A DNA stretch of 64,000 nt from Acestrorhynchus altus (GCA_034509495.1 CM067503.1:22235161-22299160); one strand, 5' to 3'. Positions 1 to 12,972 are shown, numbered from the stretch's first letter. Made by a program: numbers and translations. Notes: generated by a model from the sequence alone, not told the origin.

Positions 1-118
1 AGCATTGAGCTGCAGAGCATTAGAACTGTGTTATTTGGAATGATGGTGTTTTATCTGATACTTTTAGGATGAGTTAGGGATATGGGGATGGTGTTCATCT
101 AACATCAAGACTAAAAGT

Positions 119-290
119 TGCTGAATGCAATCAAATCCTCATAGCAATGCTCCAACATCTAGCAGAGACAGTATAATCTCAGAATAAACAGAAGTAGAAT
201 AAACTCTTTAAATAAATCCCTTTATTTTAGAAGAAGCACTAAATGCAGGTGTCCTAATATTTTTTTTCCATTCTGCATATACTGTGGCAG
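119..290 (+). mobile_element. Tc1/mariner-like 3' end fragment
   Basis: Resembles, from memory, the 3' end of a common fish Tc1-like element: ATGCAATCAAATCCTCATAG, then AGCAATGCTCCAACATCTAG, and the terminal GCAGGTGTCCTAATATTTT. The transposase frame is destroyed. Only the tail is present. Confidence 0.45.
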
Positions 291-2589
291 GAGAATATTA
301 CATATGAGAATTTTATCCCACAGAGGCTTTGGAACCTTTTTAAAGCATGTGAACTGCATTCAGCAGCATAATGAAGCCATAGTGCTGTTATGTGCACAAT
401 AAACTTTAATATTAATTGATGCAATAAGCATTTCTGAGACAGTACATGCTGAGAAGAGTTTTTAATTAAGTGCAGTACATCGGTTTTTAAATTTAGTTTT
501 GTAATATAATTTGCTTGACCAGTGTTGTGTTTTAGGCCTCATTTAGGCAGCTCAAACTGACAAGGTTCTTAAATTCTTAACAGCAAACTATTTAAGCGTC
601 TTTTAAATTAGAATTTCTATCACCAGACTCATTCAGCTTACAGTTACAGTTTCTTGTAGCAATTAGTAGGGACCCAGTAATTTATTTTTCAATTATTATT
701 TTTTTTTATGTAATACAGTTTAGTATTAGCATGAAGTACAGTGTTATCACTGTTCCCAAGGTATCCGTGGCTTATTGTTTTGATCAAATAACATCAAAAT
801 ACAATCAGTAATGAACTCTATTTATTAGAAACATACCATACCATGCCATAATTTCATAACCCTGTCGAACAATACACTGCTATGGTAATTACGGCTGGAT
901 ACTGTTGGGTTTGTAATAGTATGTTAAGCTAACTCTAAGAGCACATTAACATTTTGGGAAATTCTTCCAAAATCCTATCTCATTCTTGATGGGTTTGGGT
1001 GTTTTCTAGCTGCATCAAACCTTTTTAATTTTTTAACTTTTACAGTCAATACAGTTTTTGAAAGCTTGTGTGCAAAATCACTACTCAAAATGATTCTGAA
1101 GGTAGCTTTCCCTCTGAGGTAGAACAAACTCAGTTTATTCAGGGAATAACCAATTAAAATAGCCGGAAGACGGCACATTAGAAACGTGTATCTGTTCTTC
1201 AGAGCTTTATGTGTGGACGCATTTCATGAAAGTTGTACAATTCAGTTTGAGAGTATTCTGGTTTTCTTTTAAGGATTTAATGTGGTATTGGTTTCTCAGT
1301 CTTTACTCATTTTCAAAAACAAAATCTTAAACTGAATTTCACACCTTTAATTCAACCCATCCACATTCAGCGAAAGCTCTAAATTAATATTTCTAAAGTT
1401 CCCACCTACAGGTATTTTTATCGGTTATTCTCTGATCCAACTTAATTTTTTCTGCCTTCAGGACTGTTTTGAGTTAGTGCGCATAAGCTCTCTGAAACTG
1501 GTAATTGTAAATTCTGTATTCTTGTGACAAGACAAGACTTTGAAGAACAGGAATTATCATTGTAAGCAATTTCGTTGTACTGCATCAAGCTACCAATTAT
1601 TCTACAGTACAACATTAGATTAGACACATTAATAATATAGACACAATAATAAACACCTATTAGGATATTACATAACAGACATACAACAACCACTTAAACA
1701 ATAGAATAACTGTTGAGAAACAAATAATGACAGTGACAATATCACATACAATTTTTGGCAGAGTAAAGTTTTTGATAAAGCTTTAGCAGAATTAATAATG
1801 TACGATTTCCAAATTGGAAATTTGAAGACAACATTGATGAAAGCAAAACACAATCAACCCACAGGGCAACAGTGTAAAATACAGTATGTGTGTGTAGGAA
1901 ATTGGCAGCTGCAGACCTCTCTGTGTAACACAGGTGAATGTAAAGTCAGCACTCATGTTTGACCCTCCCTTAGTGTGGGTCAGTGAGCTTTGAGCAAATA
2001 ATCAATGGGACATGCCCCCGGGCACAGCACTTTCTGTTACACTGCTGTGCTGCCAGTGGCCTGCAGCGGCCTGAGTATATGTTCATCAAATGCATGGCCA
2101 GAGAGTGTGTGTTCATCAACTTCTCACACTGGCACATGGACCCCCTGTGTGTAGCGGGGACATGATTGCATTTCCCTGCTGTACAGGGTGTCAAAATATC
2201 TGAACATGCAATGATTCAGTTCCATTGTGATTCTTTATGAAATTATTCAATACATCATGGAATCTGTACATGTGAAGGAAGATGTCTGATGAAAGCATGA
2301 ACTGCTCTAAAATCTCCTGGTGGACGGTGCATTGAACTTTGAACAGACAGCAGAAACTTCACACTGAAATTCAGACTCATTGAACTCTTCCTCCAGTCTC
2401 AAGCATGAGTTGACTCTTGATTTCCAAATGAAGCACAATATTTACTTTCATCTGAAAAGAGGACTTTGGGTGTCTGAGCAACAGTCCATTTCTTTTTCTC
2501 CTTAGCCCAGGTAAAACACTTCTGACCCTGTCTCAGTGGTGCAGAGGGACTTCAGGAATGCTGCAGTTATAGCTATTTTCCTGAAGACT

Positions 2590-2657
2590 ATCTTAATGCA
2601 CTGACACCAGCATCAGTCCTCAGAATTTAGATATTTGTATCAATGTGACCATGTTTT
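2590..2657 (-). repeat. 1-kb repeat family, small fragment
   Basis: AGAATTTAGATATTTGTATC followed by AATGTGACCATGTTTT matches one segment of the 1-kb family in reverse orientation (compare 28560-28600 and 22510-22550). It is cut off by the trinucleotide repeat that follows. Confidence 0.4.
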
Positions 2658-2706
2658 GGTGGTAGTAGTAGTAGTAGTATTGGTAGTAGTGATGGTGGTG
2701 GTGGTG

Positions 2707-2740
<34 letters not shown>

Positions 2741-2920
2741 AAGTAGTAGTAGTGATGGTGGTGGTGGTGGTAGTAGGAAGAGGTGGAGGAGAAGTGGGGG
2801 TAGGAATAGTACTAATAGTAGTTGTAGTAGGAGGAGGAGGAGGAGGAAGAGGAGGAGTGGGAGTAGTAGTAGTACTAGTGTTAGTAGTAGTAGGATGAGG
2901 ATGAAGAGGAGGAGGATGTT
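2655..2920. repeat. imperfect (GTA/GTG/GGA)n trinucleotide repeat
   Basis: About 265 bp of GTA, GTG and AGG triplets, grading from GTA/GTG-rich to AGG-rich. The poly-Val and poly-Leu/Pro open frames here on both strands are translations of this repeat, not genes. Confidence 0.95.
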
Positions 2921-3379
2921 CAAAACAGCAGTAAATTTCTCAGTACATGCAACATTCAGCAGCTTGGAAGTGAGGTGAGTTAGTCTCTATTGTTCTCTGT
3001 TCAGATTGTTTTGATCTGAAGTAAAATGTTAAAGCAAAGTTAGAGCATTCTATAAAACATATAAAACAAACACTGAACACTGACAATGTTGATTAACAGA
3101 TTTGGGTTTTTTTTGTGCGTGTCTGTATGTAGAATGGAAAGTTAGTCCGCCAATGGCTCACTTGCCTTTTTTTCATTTAGAGGAAATTGACATTTGTCAT
3201 TCAGTCAGCCTCTGTTCCACTAGTAGCACCTTTAGTTGAAATGTGCAAATGACGTGTAATTCTTCATTAGCAAGCTAAGAACTTGTGGAGAGTCATAAAA
3301 GCACAAACTTCACAGATTTTTTTAATATAATTGAAATATAATCAGTTCTACCATTGCTAGACAGATTTAATTTATCACA

Positions 3380-3660
3380 ATACATTTTCTATCAGCAGCT
3401 CCAGCCCTCCCGGCTCACAGTGGCCTTCTGAAAGCTGCAAAAGCACAAGGACTGTCGAGACTGTGCTGTCACTGGTCTGGAGCATATGTGCCATTTTTGC
3501 TCTGTCTTATCAGACTTCGGATTCTCATTATCACGTCGAAAGTCGCGGGCAGCTGCATATGCTAATAACGTCTTATCTGTTATGGGGAGAAGTTATATTT
3601 GTCACACATGTCGCTCTGACCCAAATGTTAATCATCTTGCAGGAACAAGAAAAAAAATAA
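3380..3660. promoter_or_regulatory. candidate conserved noncoding element (weak)
   Basis: A complex, non-repetitive block of higher GC content than its surroundings. It has an E-box CATATG (3556-3561) overlapping a POU/Oct-like ATGCTAAT (3559-3566), and GATA-type CTTATC words. This is inference only, from sequence texture; short open frames in it have no recognisable domain. Confidence 0.2.
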
Positions 3661-4689
3661 TAACGTTATCGATTTGCAGCACATTCTTATTAAAATATTA
3701 GAGCCTGTCATCACCTCCAGATTTCAACCTGAAACTAACAAAGTAGGGAATTTTAATTTGTAAAGGACATCTTTTTATAGGTTATGATAACAGGTTATAC
3801 TGGGTATACTGGGGTGAATGCATCAGCAGTGATGAGATTCAAAAATTCTCACATGTGCAGCAGCCAATTAGCATCAGCTGTCATAAGAAGCATCACCGCA
3901 AGCAATTACTTTTGGATTTGATCTAACCTGAGGGTCAGAAATTGGTGTGGATGACAGCCTGTTAGCACCTGTCAACAGATGGGTGTCTAACTCAGAGCTT
4001 CTCTCACTCTCAGTATGGTCTGGGTTCTCTTGCTGTGCTGGTTAGTTTAGGTTACTTACTTGAAGAGGAGGTAAAATCAGAGGAAAAAAGTTTCCTCTGA
4101 TTTCCAAAAGGTAAATGAAACAAATTTCAGGTTCACTCCCCCATCAATGCAGTCTGTATATATAAAAAAAACAAAGTTGGAAAAACTTTCTGTGGTGTCA
4201 CAGTAAACCATATATTCACTGAGAAATAATGAAGGTTAGGACGGTTATGCTAATAATGAGCAGAGCTTCCTTCTTGCTTTCAAAAAATTCTCTGTCGCCT
4301 TGCCACTGTCACCCTTTGGGTTGCTCACCAGGGTATTTATGTCATTATCCTTTGTTTCATGTGTTGTTCATCTTTTTATTTTTGATTTCTGTAAAGCTAG
4401 AATGATCCTATTTGTAGTTCACATGTAACGTTTCATAAGTTTTCCACAAAAAAAAAAAAAAAAAAATTGTGCATTTAAACTGAAATGGTTGACTTCCTTT
4501 TGGGTGGAGTCTGAAAACAAGGTGAATGCTGCGTAAGCTCTATGAATGCACCAACTTATTCGAACACCTTCATCCTGATTATGGCCTATGTCTGGGGGTA
4601 TCTCCGGTGCTTGGGCCCAAATAAACAAAAAAAAATGCAAGAAGAAAGCAGTTCTTGTATACATACTCATGTAACAAAAAATTACAAAT

Positions 4690-4960
4690 GAATCATTAAA
4701 ATTATAGAATTTTCAGCTCAAAAACACTTGATCAATTTCCAACAGGATTTTCCAGACATAAAGTGTTATTTAGTCCATAAAAGGGAAAAAAGCATGAGTA
4801 AATGTCTGACCAGAACATGGTCAAGTCCATACAAATATTCAAAGTCTCTTCTTTTTTTACATCTCAAATCAAGACATTTGAGGGTCCCCAAGTGTGATTG
4901 TCTAAAAAAAGACGTATATCAAATTACAAAAACATCCCATAAAACTGGCCTAGGGTTCTA
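4690..4960 (+). repeat. 1-kb repeat family, 3' part
   Basis: TTTTCAGCTCAAAAACACTT, then GATCAATTTCCAACAGGATT, and later CATACAAATATTCAAA and ATCAAGACATTTGAG align by eye with copies at 17165 and 26110. No coding potential. Confidence 0.7.
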
Positions 4961-7900
4961 AAGACTGAGGAAACAATGGTTTAAAACTTTGGCATAAATA
5001 CATTGAAACTCCAGCTGTATAATAACTGCTAACGGTAGTTAATTGCTTTGGTTTTTGATGCAGAATAAAGTAAGATTCATTCCTACCTCCTTGGCAGACC
5101 TGTATCCGATGATGTCATAGACGCAAGCTCATTAGCTACAGTTAGACAAGCAGCATCATAAATGTCTGTCACAGCTAATGAAGGGATCCGGATGCCCATA
5201 TGCCAGCCACAGCTTTTCTCTTCTACCAGTGATACATCACTAGGGCCTGCAAATTATGCTCTCAAAATTGGCAAATACATAGCTGTGAATTTAGCCAAAA
5301 CCCTTAGTCTGAACAAAGGCATGGCACAATATCAGTGACTGACATTTGATAGTGTTCAGTAACACATGTTTTATTTATTTATTTGTTTGTTGCTGAGTAA
5401 AAGTGCCATTTTAAATCTGGTTTAGAGGTGTAAAACATTATTCTTCAAATCTGTCTGAAACATCAAGCTTCAAAGCTGTAGATATCTTTGTCTTGAAAAT
5501 TATGGACAGATATTGTGCATTTTATGCTGTGATACTTCTTCTGACAATCTTTGTCTGACTCCTCTCTCTTGTTCAACAAGAAAAATGCATGTTTTATTGG
5601 TCATAAAATGGAAAATCGATTCAGTCAATTCAAAAGACTCTTTCTCTAGACTTTTTTTTCTCTACTTTTGATACCTAGTTGAGCTCTGATGATGCATTTT
5701 GTAAGTGTGACCTGAATGCATCTCGAAAAATGTCTAGTGAAAAAACAGTAACAAGAATTTCTTTTGCTTTTTGAATTAATTTTACTGTAACTTTGGAAAT
5801 TATATGACCATACAAATGCAAGACATTCATACATGGCTGACCATGTATCCACTGTACCTTCACTGTAATCATGTTTGACAGGTGAATCAATATGCTTTAT
5901 ACTTACCAATTATAGTCTCTTCTTGTATACTTTGAACTTTATTTTAACTGTTCCTTTTCATATTGACATATGAGTAGAAGAAATAAGGTTGGTACCAAAT
6001 CTGTAGAAGATATGGAGAACTTAATACTATTAGATGACATAGTAATTAAACAGTGAGATACTAGTCCAAAAAGTCAAAGAGATGTTTAAAATTATTTATA
6101 CAATAATAACAATATTTTTTTCTTTCTTAGCATTTGAGAAAGAGCTCAATGTTTTACACAAAAAACAAGATAAAAGAACAAAAAAACATGTTTTTACCCC
6201 AATTTTCCATCCCAAGTTGGAAGTGCCAATTACCCAACCAATTTGAAGACACTCCTCCCCTTCAATTATGATACTCCTGACACTAGGACAGTGAAGAAAA
6301 GCACATGTTTCATCCAATAGTTGTGAAGCCATTCACTGCCTCTGTTAGAAATACTGCTGTTGCATAATTGTTGGGCAGCCAATCAGAGAAAAGTGCTCAG
6401 AACTAAGCGGCAGATCTCCAGCTTCAATTCTCCAGCTAACAGACACCTGTGCCGGCGAGAGAGGACAATCTAACTTTTGCTCTCTGACTCTCTGACTCTG
6501 ACACAATAGATCAATAGATCACTGTTTTTAATAGCCACTCAGATCCCTTAAGTAAATCTAGATAATATGTCATGACAGAACCAAACCAATGATCTGTAAT
6601 TAGTCATTTCTGTTTGATTGATCAAGAGGCAGTGTCATGTTGATCTGGTGGTCAGTCACTTTTGTATAACATTCAGGGCTCAATAAAAAACCCAGGCCAG
6701 TTGATGCCCCTGGTATTAGTGTGGGACCACTATCCTGTACCTGGAGATAACCTTCAGTTCCAACACATTTAGACGCAAACTCAAGACTGCCTTCATTACC
6801 TGGATCGGGTGTGTCAGAGTAGTGTTGCAACTGAGCTTTCAGTGTGCTACATCTCCAAGCCTGGCTTTGGGTGCCCTACTTTATGGTATTGATGGCACCT
6901 TTACTTTTAAAAGTACAGCCTAGTTTGACAATGTTGAGGTTATAGTAGTTTGGAAAATAATTGTTTGGACCAACTAAATTTATTGTACATTAAGATAAAT
7001 AGGCAGATTATAGTGTTACTATAAATGGCTCAGTGGGAGGCATATGAACAAAGTAACACAATTTTACTTGGCAAATGGGGGATCTGGTCAGGGATTTTTA
7101 TATATCTCATTGAAATGTTCCTTCATGTTTATTGTTTGGGGACTTTATGCCTGTAGACTGTGTGTGAAAAAATATAGGTTTGTTGGCAGCGAGCTGTTGT
7201 CTGTGTGTCTCTGAGACTCGTGAGGTTGGCTAGACATGGGACTCAACCCACTGCCCTGGGGCTGAGATCACCACAAGAATATACAATAGTAAAAGACAAA
7301 TGGACAAGAAATATGGTGAGTGGGAAACCTTTGGTGGAGGAAAAGTTTAATATTTTGGTCTGTGTAAGGAACTGGAGAAGGAGGATGTGCAGTGAGTGAG
7401 TAGAGTTTGTTACTGTGATATAGCAACAAGCTGTGGTGGAAAGAAATGTTAACATTAAAACATGAAATACTATGTTCATACCTCAGTTCACCATTTTCTT
7501 TATCTATTTTCTTGTTCTAAAAAAGCAGTAGAAGACTCACAGTTGTGTGTTATTGTAAATAACAGCACGGCTGTCATTAAATTCATCCATGCATCATCAC
7601 ATTAACACAAATGTTTCTTGCTTGGAATTTTCACTTCGTTAGCTGTCAATGTGCCTAATTTTATTAATTTTACTAATGCAGTGTTCAGCAGAGAATTTCT
7701 TGCTGTTGATCTCTGTGCAGTGTGTAGGTGACGAGAAAATTGAATCCCCTTGTTGATGTGTGTACATACTTATGCAGTGGAGGTTTAACCAAGAGTGGTT
7801 AGACAGAGTTAAACACTTAAAAAGCACATCAAAAAGTCCTTCATGACATAGAACACAGGGTCAAGTGCTTTCAGGGCATGTGTGAGTGTGATAGTGAAAA

Positions 7901-8516
7901 ATAAGCATTATGCATTAGCTGACTCTGAACTTTCAGTGAAATGAGAGTACATATCTACATTGCCCTTGTGTCCAAGATTAACAGCATGTCCACTCACAAT
8001 TTGGTCATTTTGTCCACTGGAATCCCATGGTGAATGGACAGATATTTTAATTTTGACTTCAGAATATTTTTTTTTTTCCTGGCAACGAGTAAAACAAATG
8101 TTCGTTTGAATGTATATGTGTACGGCAGTGTGGAACACTGTTCTAGCCTAGCATGCTCTGAAGAGAAATTTGTACATATGTAATGAAAACAGCATTTCAT
8201 AGGTCCTACAATGGTTACTAAATGTATCTCGGCCCTTGTACATACCCACGTTACATATGCACCCCAGACAAGAAGAATAGTAGACCAGCAGTCATTGTGC
8301 TTGGTCAAGGCATAGCAGTAAAATCAATATGTCATGTGCATTTCAATAAACACATTTGAAACAAAATCTATATGCATATTAGTTGTATTTCAGTTATGGC
8401 TGTCCATCATTACTTATACCTGTGCCCCATTTTCTTTCATTTCAATATAGTTAGGATGTGTTGTTTTTATTGGTTTAGAGGTTAACAGCTGCTCTTCTTG
8501 TTGGCTGTGCTTTGCG

Positions 8517-8557
8517 TTTGTTTTTGTTTTTTTGTTTGTTTGTTTGTTTGTTTGTTT
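8517..8557. repeat. (TTTG)n microsatellite
   Basis: A run of TTTG/TTTTG units, about 40 bp. Confidence 0.9.
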
Positions 8558-9039
8558 CTAAAATAAATACACGTTAATTCTAGGGACAGTTTGGATTGAG
8601 TATTTAGTAACATGTCATTAATGTTTCAGCCAAATGTGAAAATTCAGCTTTGTTACCTTCATTACAAATCAAGTAAATGCAGCAACATATGGAATGGCCA
8701 GTCACAGTCTCATGTATGTTGGAAGTAAATGAACATTTATTTCCAGTGAATTAAATTAAAGAGGATTCTTTCGTACTCCTTCTTAAATTGATTGGTTGAT
8801 TGATAAATACTTGCCCTTCTTTGTTATAATGCTTTTGATCCTTTTTTGAAGACTTTTTTGAATTCCTTTAGGGATTTTACTCTTTCCTCTTTCCTTCTTT
8901 TCTTCTACAAACATTTTTGTTCTCTCTCTTTCTATTTCTTTGTCAACACTAAAGAAAACACAGGAGATTATTCCATGGTGCTCTGTACCTTAGTGCTAGT
9001 CTGTTCCTTCAACACTAGTAATCACACCCACAACTTACA

Positions 9040-9650
9040 TTCTTTTCCTCTGTCCTCATTCGGCGCAGAGCTGAAGCATCCATTTAGTGGCAGTTCATCT
9101 GTGAGATGAAGCTGGGGAGGGAAAAGGTCAGACTCCTCTCGAGAGGAAACCTGTTTGTCCCTCACAGCTGGAGTGGGAGCGGGCGGGCAGGAGGACAGAC
9201 GGTTGGGCAGAACGGGCAGCCAGTGGGACACTAATGAAGGAGCAAGTTGGGAAGCTATTGAGGTGAAGGGGGATTTCGGTGATGGGGGGTTGGCAGGGCC
9301 CTCTGCATTCAGGCTGTAACTGGGGCTCTGCTGAATACCAATGTGGCCATGCATGAGATTGGAGTGCTAATAAGTGGTGTGGACGCAGTGATCCCTGCAC
9401 TTCATTTTCCCTTTATTCTCCATCTTCTTCCTCTCTCTTCCCTCTGTACTGAGCCAAAATCCACATCATTTACTAAAGTGAATTAAATCCTCTCAGCCTG
9501 CAAAGGAAGGACAGTGGCGTTTGTAATCTGTGCAAAAGATTACCCCCACATACCTTCATTATTCCTGATCTAATATTAAATCTTCCTCCTCTGTTTGAAT
9601 GCATCATTTTGGCTACCATTATTTACATTAAAGGGCTAGTATTAGGGAAC
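9040..9650. promoter_or_regulatory. candidate conserved noncoding element (weak)
   Basis: About 600 bp with clearly higher GC than the flanks, no similarity to the repeats in the window, and a pyrimidine-rich middle. The minus-strand open frames (about 110 and 90 residues) are proline/serine-rich and show no domain or splice context. Calling it regulatory is inference. Confidence 0.22.
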
Positions 9651-10778
9651 TTTGTCACTTTTTTAATGAAAAAGATTGTGTAAGCATTATTTAAAACATG
9701 AACTGTACCAGTGACTTCCCAGACCATACAATATATGCATGAACACTAAGCTGCCAGTTTGAATTCATTGTTTTTGTGATGTCACAACAAACATCACTTT
9801 TACATATATCTGCCTATTCTGCTTAAAGTTTCAACCCATTCATTCAAGTTGATTATAAGGAGTGTTTCACAGAACAAAGCAGCCAACCAGCCAAGGTAGT
9901 GTTATTATCTATACTGTATTGTTAAAAAACAAAATACAAATTTTTCTTTTAGTTGTTTTACATTTGTACAATTCATATGTAGTTAAAGTACCCATTCTAA
10001 GATTTTAACAGGAACTATACTCACCAGACACTCACCCAATTCCTGCTGATTTTTTTTCTGACTTTCCAAATATGTTCTATTTGATTCAGATTCTGTTCAT
10101 GAAACTGTATTTCTTGACAGTTCTGTGAAAAAGGTATAATATGGTCATGAAGGGATGCGTGTGGTCAACAACCTCCTCCATTAGCCTAGACTGTTGACCC
10201 AGAGCAGTTTAACTCATGCTTTCATAGTGACCCTGCCATGTGTGCAGCTCAGCAGATATTAAGGTTATTCAGATTATGCTACATATTTTCCATTCAATTG
10301 TCCTATTTTGCTGACCCTGTGATCACTGCAGCCTCAGATTTCTGTTCTTGAATGACAGAAGTGATGACAGAAGTTGAGTTACTATATCCATATTTTTGCC
10401 TGTTGTAGGTAAGGTACATTTAGATAAAACTTATACCTGTCAAAATTAACATTTTCTGAAGAAATTGTTCCTTGGCAAGCTTAGCATGACGTGAGAGGAA
10501 AACCTTCACAGCTAAGAATTTCTTTCCATATTACAAAAAATATATATAAAAAATCCTTTCACACATCTCTGATAGAACAGGAATGTTTTTCAGCAGGCAA
10601 ATGTAGATTTCTCCATGACTACTACCTGCTGAAAGCTTCATGAAGAACAATACAGAACCTACATTGCATGATGCAAACCATTAGTGAAGATGGTCAAAAC
10701 ACAGTTGGCTGAAAAGTATATAAAAGAACAAAATACTTTTTCAAAGTAAATATGTTGTAGACTGAGGCCAAGAATAAC

Positions 10779-10866
<88 letters not shown>
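10779..10866. repeat. (GATA)22 microsatellite
   Basis: Near-perfect GATA tetranucleotide, about 88 bp. The minus-strand YLSI-repeat frame is an artefact of it. Confidence 0.97.
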
Positions 10867-10947
10867 TAATAGTACTCCTCAATTTAACCAGAAAACTCTA
10901 AATCTCTAGCCTTTTCGTTTCAACCTTAATCAAAATCAACTGTTGGT

Positions 10948-10949
<2 letters not shown>

Positions 10950-10998
<49 letters not shown>

Positions 10999-11030
10999 TT
11001 ATTTATTTATTTTTTTTTTTTTTTAAACAA
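10950..11030. repeat. (TA)n plus T-rich tract
   Basis: About 46 bp of pure TA followed by T-rich sequence, just outside the 5' end of the piggyBac-like element. Confidence 0.95.
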
Positions 11031-11327
11031 AATAAATAAATATAAATATATTTTACTAAATTACAAAATGCTCTTGATAAAATTATGACCTTTCTGTTGT
11101 TAGGGTCCATTTTGACCCAGGTATAATTTAAGGTTAGAAAACAATAATAAATTCCAAAACTGAAATCATAAACACACCGTAAACCAACAACCCACAGCCA
11201 GCTCTACCTCCAAACACTTGAGCTTGAGTTAGGGGCTTCTGGACAGACATGCCCAGACATGTACAGCCAAATCAGTTCAGAGTTGGTGCTTTGCAGAGTA
11301 TACATCTCCAGCTTACAGCATGCAACA

Positions 11328-12562
11328 ATGAGAAGAATTGATGTAAGCCAAGACCTGGATGATATATTTGATGATAATGAATCAGAGGACACACAGCAGC
11401 AATCTGATACAGATGAGCAGGTTTCTGAGGAAGAAGATGATGTAGAGTATCAACCGGAAGACACAGACACATCTGATCAGTCTGATGATGAGGTCACCGG
11501 TGCTGAAGCTGCTCACTTTCCTACCGAAAAATTCAAATACAAAAGTGGTATCTGTTGTTCAGTACCTGCTGACATACATGGCAGGGCAGATGCTGCAAAT
11601 GTTATCAAAATGATCCCTGGGATCACAAGGTTTGCTGTGACAAGAAAAAGTGACATCAAGACATGTTTTGATCTGTTTATGCCATCGTCAATAAAAAAAG
11701 TTATTATTGCTATGACAAACCTTGAAGGAAAAAAAGTTCACAGCAACATGTGGAATGACTTTCTTGAGGAAGATCTGGATGCCTACATTGGTGTTCTTCT
11801 CCTTGCTGGAGTGTACAAATCCAGCAATGAGGCCACTGATAGTCTCTGGGATGTATCGACAGGCAGCAATTTGTTCCAGGCACCAATGTCACTTCAAAAT
11901 TTTCATATGATATCAAGAGTCCTCAGATTTGACAACAGAGGCACCAGAGCAAAATCTGACAAACTTCACAAAGATGCAGCTGTGTCATCAGGAAGTGACA
12001 AAAAGCCCATAATTATCCTGGACTACAACAAAAACAAAGGAGTGGACAACCTGGACAAGCTAACTGCCACCTACACTTGCCAGCGAATGACCAAGAGATG
12101 GCCAATGGTTGTATTTTACAACATTCTCGATATGTCTGCATACAATGCATTTGTGTTGTGGAACCAAACAAAAAAAACAAGCGAAGGATGTTTCTTGAGG
12201 AACTAGGAAGATCACTTGTCAAGGCACACATTGAGCAAAGGGAACTGGTGCCCCGAGACCCAGCCACTGCAGCCTTGGTCAGCTCACCAAACACTCCATC
12301 CACACCCACAGCAACATGAAGAGCATCAGCACCAGCATCCTCCTCAACCAGCCCTGCCTCAACATGAACCACAACAGCCACAACCCCAGTAAGACCATTT
12401 GATTCGAAAAGAAAGAGGTGTTAGGTCTGCCCTAACAATAAGGACAGAAAGACAAACTCATTGTGCTTCACCTGCAAAAGAACACACAAAAAGTGCCACT
12501 TTTTGCAACACATGCATCTAATATTGCACAAGCACACATGCATGTTCTTGCACACAGATTAG
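11328..12562 (+). pseudogene. piggyBac-type (DDE_Tnp_1_7) transposase, deleted and frameshifted
   Basis: Remnant of a PGBD-type transposase that would bind the terminal repeats and cut and paste at TTAA. I chose ATG 11328 because the usual acidic N-terminus follows directly (MRRIDVSQDLDDIFDD). Residues 1-70 are Asp/Glu/Ser-rich. Residues 75-215 match the N-terminal part of the family fold (EEDLDAYIGVLLLAGVYKSS, DSLWD, RVLRFDNR). Near 11985 the frame jumps to the C-terminal core (KPIIILDYNKNKGVDNLDKL, TKRWPMVVFYNILDMSAYNA). The central segment that carries the first catalytic aspartates is missing, while the VDNLD region with the last acidic residues remains. A frameshift at the A-run near 12168-12178 moves the tail (RRMFLEELGRSLVKAHIEQR) to another frame. 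Stops at 12317 and 12422 then interrupt it before a Cys-rich C-terminal finger (CFTCKRTHKKCHF, to 12562). It cannot be catalytically active. Confidence 0.85.
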
Positions 12563-12632
12563 TACTAGTACTTGGTTTTGGAGGGTTTGTTTTGCTTGAT
12601 TGGCTGTTGTTTGCTTGACATTGAAAATCCAC

Positions 12633-12633
12633 A

Positions 12634-12709
<76 letters not shown>

Positions 12710-12762
12710 GTTATTGTTATTATTATTAGTAGTAGTAGTAGTAGTATTAGTATTAGTATTTA
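12633..12762. repeat. (ATT)n / (AGT)n microsatellite
   Basis: A long ATT run, then GTT/ATT and AGT/ATT mixtures, inside the 3' noncoding part of the piggyBac-like element. The poly-Ile and poly-Leu frames are artefacts. Confidence 0.95.
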
Positions 12763-12913
12763 ATACTAGTCATTTATTGTTTATTACTAGTGCTTTTCAT
12801 TTCGTATTTGTATTAAAGTTCAATTTAAATAAAATATCTCCTTCTTGAAGTAATTAAATATGGGTCAAAATAGACCCGTAACACCATAGATGTTACTATA
12901 GTCAATAATGAAA

Positions 12914-12921
12914 ATATATAC

Positions 12922-12969
<48 letters not shown>

Positions 12970-12972
12970 TTA
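12914..12972. repeat. (TA)n plus T-run
   Basis: A TA dinucleotide tract ending in a T-run, just outside the 3' end of the piggyBac-like element. It mirrors the TA/T tract on the 5' side. Confidence 0.95.

Larger units (their letters stand above)
11095..12890 (+). mobile_element. piggyBac-like DNA transposon, internally deleted
   Basis: Imperfect terminal inverted repeats bound the transposase remnant. The 5' end reads TGTTGTTAGGGTCCATTTTG then ACCCAGGTATAA (11095-11127). The 3' end, reverse-complemented, reads TGGTGTTACGGGTCTATTTT then GACCCATATTTAA (12851-12887). Each terminus carries an internal near-palindrome GGGTCNATTTTGACCC. piggyBac elements target TTAA; I could not fix the exact target duplication because both flanks are AT-rich. 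The full element is about 1.8 kb, short for an autonomous piggyBac, consistent with the central deletion in the gene. Confidence 0.8.

Noticed and set aside
2627..2923. Poly-Leu/Pro and poly-Val open frames on both strands
   Set aside because: They are translations of an imperfect trinucleotide repeat; no start context, domain or splice site.
10694..10882. Minus-strand frame with repeated YLSI
   Set aside because: Translation of the (GATA)n microsatellite.
12572..12848. Poly-Ile and poly-Leu frames
   Set aside because: Translation of (ATT)n in the 3' part of the piggyBac-like element.
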